Origin: Halogeometricum limi
GTDB lineage: Archaea; Halobacteriota; Halobacteria; Halobacteriales; Haloferacaceae
Direction: 5' to 3'
Length of the DNA: 64,000 bases
NCBI RefSeq assembly: GCF_900115785.1
Contig: NZ_FOYS01000004.1
Span: 248,001-312,000 of the forward strand
The notes under the pieces were generated by a model. It was given only the letters and a program-made list of their open reading frames with translations, did no database searches and was not told where the DNA came from. Below, in pieces: positions 60,748 through 64,000 of the stretch (within the stretch, counting starts at the first letter, position 1; every line of letters starts with the position of its first letter). The position numbers were made by a program, and so were the translations under genes.

Positions 60748-61407
60748 GTGCCGAGATACGACGCGTTCCTGTTCGACAGCGACGGTGTCCTCGTCGAACC
60801 GCCCACGCGGGAGACGCAACTGGCCGCCGTCGAGTCGGCGTTCCGCGAAGTCGGCGTGGACGCCCCGCCGACTGACCACGCAGACGCACTCGCCGGCGGC
60901 GTGACGCCGGCCCGACTCACCGAGGTAGCGGACGCGCACGGCGTCGCAGTCGACGACCTGTGGGACGCCCGCGAACGACACGACGAACGCTCGCAGTTCG
61001 AGGCGTTCCGCGCCGGGGGTCGCACCCGGTACGACGACGTGACGGCGATTGCAGAGTTGCCGCCGAACCGGGGCGTCGTCAGCAACAACCACCACACGAC
61101 CGTCGCGTTCAAACTCGACTTCTTCGACCTCGGGGACCTCTTCGATACCTACTACGGCCGCGAGATGACCGTCGAGAGCCTGACGCTGAAGAAACCGAAC
61201 ACGCACTACCTCGAACTGGCGGTGGCCGACCTGGGGGCCGAGTCGGCGCTCTACGTCGGCGACAGCGAGAGCGACGTCGTCGCCGCCGAACGCGCCGGGA
61301 TGGACTCGGTGTTCGTCCGCCGCGACCACAACCGCGACACCGACCTCTCGGTCACACCGACCTACGAGGTGACGACGCTCGCCGACGTGGTGGCACTCGC
61401 GGAGTGA
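60748..61407 (+). CDS. HAD-superfamily hydrolase
   Basis: A 219-residue HAD protein with motif I FLFDSDGVLVEPP (D10, D12), an alpha-helical cap, GVVSNNHHTTV as motif II, LKKPNTHYLE as motif III and ALYVGDSESDVVAAERAGMDS as motif IV. It resembles phosphoglycolate phosphatase-like enzymes. The GTG at 60748 was chosen because the upstream frame overlaps the reductase promoter and is not HAD-like. Confidence 0.88.
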   Translation: MPRYDAFLFDSDGVLVEPPTRETQLAAVESAFREVGVDAPPTDHADALAGGVTPARLTEVADAHGVAVDDLWDARERHDERSQFEAFRAGGRTRYDDVTAIAELPPNRGVVSNNHHTTVAFKLDFFDLGDLFDTYYGREMTVESLTLKKPNTHYLELAVADLGAESALYVGDSESDVVAAERAGMDSVFVRRDHNRDTDLSVTPTYEVTTLADVVALAE

Positions 61408-61421
61408 ACCCGGGAGGCGAG

Positions 61422-62315
61422 TTATCGACCGGCCGCGCGGTCGTCGAGAACCGCTGGAACGCCTCGAAGCAGGGCGTACAGGTGGTCTGCGCCGTCGAGC
61501 GCGTTCCACCGCGCCGAGAGGCGGTCGGCGAATCGTCGGGCGTCCGCCGCCGGAACGTTCGCGTCTCGCGTGCCGTGCCAGAACGTCACCGGCACGTCGA
61601 GAGACGCGGGCAGCCACTCCCATCGGTCGCCGAGGAGACGCATCTCGGTCACGAACCCCCGCCGGGACCGACCGAACGCTTCGACGAAGTCCCGCCTGAC
61701 GGCGTCCGCGTCCGCGTCGTCGACGCCGTCGCTCTCGTCGGTGTACTGCGAGACGACCAGTGACGGCGGCGCGCGGGTCGCGACCCACCGCTGGAGTCGG
61801 AGCGTCGCGCGGAGGAGGGCCGGAGCGGTGTTCGCGAGGGACTCGAACAGTCGGAGAGCGGGCGGTTTCGAGGCGGTCACGGACGGCGGTACCGCGCCGG
61901 ACACCACGTCGACGCGTCTGACGCGCCGTCCGTGCGTCGCGGCGAACGCCAGAGCGTGCGGGCCACCGCCGGAGAACCCGACGACGCCGACGCGGTCGAC
62001 GTCGGCGTCCGACAACACGGGTTCGACGAACCGCCCCGTATCGGCGAGCGTCCGCGAAGGCCACGGCGACGACCGACCGTACCCCGGTCGGTCGGGCGCG
62101 AGGAGGCGGACGCCCCGTCGTCTCGCCGAGTCGTGGAACAGACGGCCGAGGAGGCGCGACCCCGGCGTCCCGTGGAAGAAGAGGACAGGCACCCCAGCGG
62201 GGTCGCCGTAGTCGGCGTACGAGACGGTCCGCTCCGCGCCGTCGACGGCGACGGAGACCGTCCGACTCGTCGGAGACGATGCGTACGCGTCCCGTCTCTC
62301 GGATGTCTGCTCCAC
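61422..62315 (-). CDS. Alpha/beta fold hydrolase
   Basis: A hydrolase of about 297 residues with VPVLFFHGTPGSR, the nucleophile elbow GFSGGGPHAL, the acid segment FWHGTRDANVP and the histidine in GADHLYALL. The GTG at 62315 is my best start; a longer frame to 62369 reaches into the palindrome and TATA box of the divergent gene and is unlikely. Substrate unknown. It may be co-regulated with the divergent regulator. Confidence 0.85.
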   Translation of the reverse strand: MEQTSERRDAYASSPTSRTVSVAVDGAERTVSYADYGDPAGVPVLFFHGTPGSRLLGRLFHDSARRRGVRLLAPDRPGYGRSSPWPSRTLADTGRFVEPVLSDADVDRVGVVGFSGGGPHALAFAATHGRRVRRVDVVSGAVPPSVTASKPPALRLFESLANTAPALLRATLRLQRWVATRAPPSLVVSQYTDESDGVDDADADAVRRDFVEAFGRSRRGFVTEMRLLGDRWEWLPASLDVPVTFWHGTRDANVPAADARRFADRLSARWNALDGADHLYALLRGVPAVLDDRAAGR

Positions 62316-62350
62316 GACTACTGCTCGGGTCGCGACCGTGGAGAGCGTAC

Positions 62351-62368
62351 TGCCGCACGAGTGCGGCA
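62351..62368. promoter_or_regulatory. Perfect 18-bp palindrome, candidate operator
   Basis: TGCCGCAC-GA-GTGCGGCA is a perfect 8-bp inverted repeat with a 2-base centre, adjoining the TATA box of the downstream regulator gene. A further CCGCAC half-site occurs at 62383-62388, between TATA and start codon. It lies in the spacer between the divergent hydrolase and HTH_10 genes and may bind a dimeric regulator. Confidence 0.6.
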
Positions 62369-62369
62369 C

Positions 62370-62377
62370 TTTATATA
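62370..62377 (+). promoter_or_regulatory. TATA box of the HTH_10 regulator gene
   Basis: TTTATATA is centred about 25 bases before the GTG at 62399. Transcription should begin at the GTG, giving a leaderless mRNA. The palindrome abuts its upstream side, where transcription factor B would bind. Confidence 0.7.
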
Positions 62378-62398
62378 CTCTCCCGCACTTGGTCCGCC

Positions 62399-63073
62399 GT
62401 GAAACGAGCCACGCTCGAACTCACGTACCCTCCCGACCTACTCCATCCGATACACCGGAGACTCGCGCGAACCGACGGCGTCTCGCGGATGGAACTGCTC
62501 GCGTGGGGGCCGACGACGAACGTGCGGACGCTCTCGTGGTTCGACGCTGACCGCGAAACGACACACGGGGTGCTCTCGGTACTCGACACGCTGTCGTCGT
62601 CGAGTCTCGTCGCGGACGACGGCGGGACGTACGCGTTCGTCGGACAGACCGGCTTCGAGATGGACGACGGCGTCCTCGGGGTCGTCGCCGAGGCGGACGT
62701 CGTCTTCTTGGGTCCGGTCGTGTTCTTCGACGACCGGACGGCGACCGTCGACGTGGTCGGCGAGTCCCCGGCCGTCGCCGACTGCTACGAACGGCTGGAC
62801 GAACTGACAGACGCCCGAGTCGCCCGCGTTCGAGGGTTTCGACGTGGTCTCTCCGCGTCCGCGACGCCCACCGAGAGACAGCAGTCGGCACTGGAGGCGG
62901 CGGTGGCGGTCGGTTACTACGACGTGCCGCGAACCGGGTCTCTCGAACGGGTCGCCGACGAGTTGAACTGCGCCGTCAGTACCGCCGGAGAACTGGTTCG
63001 AAAAGCCGAGTCGAAAGTGCTCGCCGGCTACGCCGACACGGCAGACACCGGCGTCTGCGACCGACGACTGTAG
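62399..63073 (+). CDS. HTH_10 (bacterio-opsin activator type) regulator
   Basis: A 224-residue protein whose C-terminus (about 160-215) is an HTH_10 domain: TERQQSALEAAVAVGYYDVPRTGSLERVADEL, then STAGELVRKAESKVL. The N-terminal 150 residues form the bat-type ligand or signal domain without PAS or GAF. The GTG at 62399 is supported by the TATA box spacing. It may regulate the divergent hydrolase and itself through the palindrome at 62351. Signal unknown. Confidence 0.9.
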   Translation: MKRATLELTYPPDLLHPIHRRLARTDGVSRMELLAWGPTTNVRTLSWFDADRETTHGVLSVLDTLSSSSLVADDGGTYAFVGQTGFEMDDGVLGVVAEADVVFLGPVVFFDDRTATVDVVGESPAVADCYERLDELTDARVARVRGFRRGLSASATPTERQQSALEAAVAVGYYDVPRTGSLERVADELNCAVSTAGELVRKAESKVLAGYADTADTGVCDRRL

Positions 63074-63140
63074 TCTCGCGCCCCGACGAGGGAAGGACGG
63101 GAACCGCCGAATTATCACCCTAGACGACGTTCTTCTAGCG

Positions 63141-63584
63141 ATGACGACAGACCTCGAGTCGGCAGTGTCGGCGTGGCCGGGCGTCGTCGCCGGGCCGCAC
63201 CGCTTCGCGGGCACGGAGTTCACCGTCGGTGGGCGAGAGTTCGGTCACGTCCACGGAACGCGGCAGGTCGATATCCCCTTCCCGAAGGGGGTCCGGGACG
63301 CCGTCGTCGACGAGGGCCGGACCTCGAAGCACCACCTGTACCCCGACTCGGGGTGGGTGACGAAGTATCTCCACGCAGAGAGCGACGTCGAACAGGCCGT
63401 CTGGTTGCTTCGCCTCTCGTATCTGCTGCACGTCGCCGCACTCCAACGGCGGCCCGACGCCGAAGAGGCGATACGCGCCGTCGACGTGGCCGCAGAGACC
63501 GCCGCGATGGACCTCTCGGCCGGCCTCCGGGAGATGTTCGCCGCGCGGACCGGCGGTCGGACGAGGCGCGCGAGCGACGCGTGA
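63141..63584 (+). CDS. DUF5519/luciferase-domain protein
   Basis: A 147-residue protein with WPGVVAGPHRFAGTEFTVGGREFGHVHG near the start, then VDIPFPKGVRDAVV, KHHLYPDSGWVTKYL and the terminal LLRLSYLLHVAAL. This matches the DUF5519 family, annotated as luciferase domain proteins by distant similarity; enzymatic activity is unproven. Confidence 0.85.
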   Translation: MTTDLESAVSAWPGVVAGPHRFAGTEFTVGGREFGHVHGTRQVDIPFPKGVRDAVVDEGRTSKHHLYPDSGWVTKYLHAESDVEQAVWLLRLSYLLHVAALQRRPDAEEAIRAVDVAAETAAMDLSAGLREMFAARTGGRTRRASDA

Positions 63585-63595
63585 GAGAACGAGCG

Positions 63596-64000
63596 CTACT
63601 CGGGACCGGAAGCGTTGCTGCCGCGAATCTCCAAGTACGGGGGTTCCTGAAGACAGCTGACGTGGCAACTGACGTCCGTCTGGCCGGCGTCGCCCTTCTC
63701 TAAGCGCAGGTACTCCATCCCGTTCTCGTGGACCCACTGGCGGAGCACTTGCTGTGCGTCGTGGACGTAGAACTCGGCGAGTTTCTCGCCCATCGAGACG
63801 GGGTTCTGGATGAACACGACGTTGTCGTCGGGGTTGAAGATGTTTCCGCGCGCCCAGTTGTACTGAAAGCGCACGTCTGAGGCGTCGAAGTCCTGCAGCA
63901 TCGTTTCAGTGTACACCCACGCGGTGAGGGGGGACTCGCGTCGCTCTTTGATGGTGCTGTAGATGCGGAGGAGCTTCTGCGTGAGGTAGAGTTGGCTCTT
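63596..64000 (-). CDS. Unrecognised protein, 5'-truncated by window edge
   Basis: The minus-strand frame is open to the window end; the visible C-terminal part is 134 residues. It begins inside KSQLYLTQKLLRIYSTIKE and contains ARGNIFNPDDNVVFIQNP, EFYVHDAQQVLRQWVHENG and a CHVSC pair before the C-terminus. I recognise no family. It reads as a soluble alpha-beta protein of normal haloarchaeal composition. The start lies beyond 64000. Confidence 0.75.
   Translation of the reverse strand, partial: KSQLYLTQKLLRIYSTIKERRESPLTAWVYTETMLQDFDASDVRFQYNWARGNIFNPDDNVVFIQNPVSMGEKLAEFYVHDAQQVLRQWVHENGMEYLRLEKGDAGQTDVSCHVSCLQEPPYLEIRGSNASGPE

Noticed and set aside
1-64000. CRISPR arrays, insertion sequences, integrases or eCIS machinery genes
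   Set aside because: No spaced direct repeats, transposase or recombinase motifs, or sheath/tube/baseplate-like proteins were seen on either strand.

Overview
The window is chromosomal DNA from a halophilic archaeon, most likely of the Haloferacales/Haloferacaceae; the genus cannot be fixed from sequence alone. The evidence is high GC with strong C/G third positions, strongly acidic proteins, archaeal TATA boxes at leaderless or near-leaderless starts, and archaeal core genes: RtcB/archease, PriS, GINS, CDC48, MBF1, PAC2, geranylgeranyl reductase, TrmB and HTH_10 (bacterio-opsin-activator type) regulators. Coding density is very high. About 70 genes and one tRNA-Leu(GAG) are supported. No CRISPR array, insertion sequence or intein was recognised.

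Layout. 1-5 kb: a 5'-truncated PAS/GAF/HTH_10 regulator, a HalOD1 protein, a DUF420 membrane protein, tRNA-Leu, a luciferase-like oxidoreductase and MBF1. 5-9.6 kb: an alanyl-tRNA editing protein, an acyl-CoA dehydrogenase, a HAD phosphatase and small proteins. 9.7-14.4 kb: a minus-strand RNA-repair cluster (rtcB, zinc-ribbon protein, DoxX, archease overlapping DUF502). 14.5-17.6 kb: a GNAT, a GYD protein, a sugar epimerase and a Gfo/Idh/MocA dehydrogenase. 17.6-20.8 kb: an accessory patch with a 748-aa DUF4157 (eCIS core domain) protein, a small gene overlapping its stop, and a small hypothetical gene. 20.9-29.5 kb: housekeeping genes (eIF2B-like, panB, Hsp20-like plus CDC48, peroxiredoxin, GINS plus PriS). 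29.7-38 kb: a sugar ABC transporter (Tat lipoprotein, two permeases, ATPase, small membrane protein), a Gfo/Idh dehydrogenase and the regulator TrmB. 38-48 kb: PAC2, MscS, UspA, a nucleotidase-like phosphoesterase, dodecin, a large secreted repeat protein, paired membrane proteins, small zinc-ribbon proteins and an A-type Fe-S carrier. 48-64 kb: a methyltransferase, hisD, an EEP hydrolase, a BCCT transporter, geranylgeranyl reductase, an ABC exporter, a third Gfo/Idh enzyme, CspA, a ferredoxin reductase-like protein, HAD and alpha/beta hydrolases, an HTH_10 regulator beside a perfect 18-bp palindrome, a DUF5519 protein and a partial unknown gene.

How the genes work together. The clearest regulatory unit is the sugar ABC operon with trmB. 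A site fitting the TrmB consensus (TACT-N7-GAGTA) lies between the trmB TATA box and its ATG, as expected for autorepression. A near-match lies upstream of the TATA box of the solute-binding-protein gene, as expected for activation. Translational coupling by 4-base overlaps links priS to GINS, DUF502 to archease, Hsp20-like to CDC48, the ABC exporter ATPase to its permease, two membrane proteins, and the DUF4157 gene to its small partner.

The most unusual element is the DUF4157 protein. It combines a zinc ribbon, the eCIS core domain with HELTH, a PD-(D/E)XK nuclease-like motif and a long hydrophobic C-terminus in one basic protein. No injection-machine genes are in the window, so it looks like an orphan cargo or toxin with a candidate immunity or partner gene. 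All family assignments were made by reading motifs; no database search was run.
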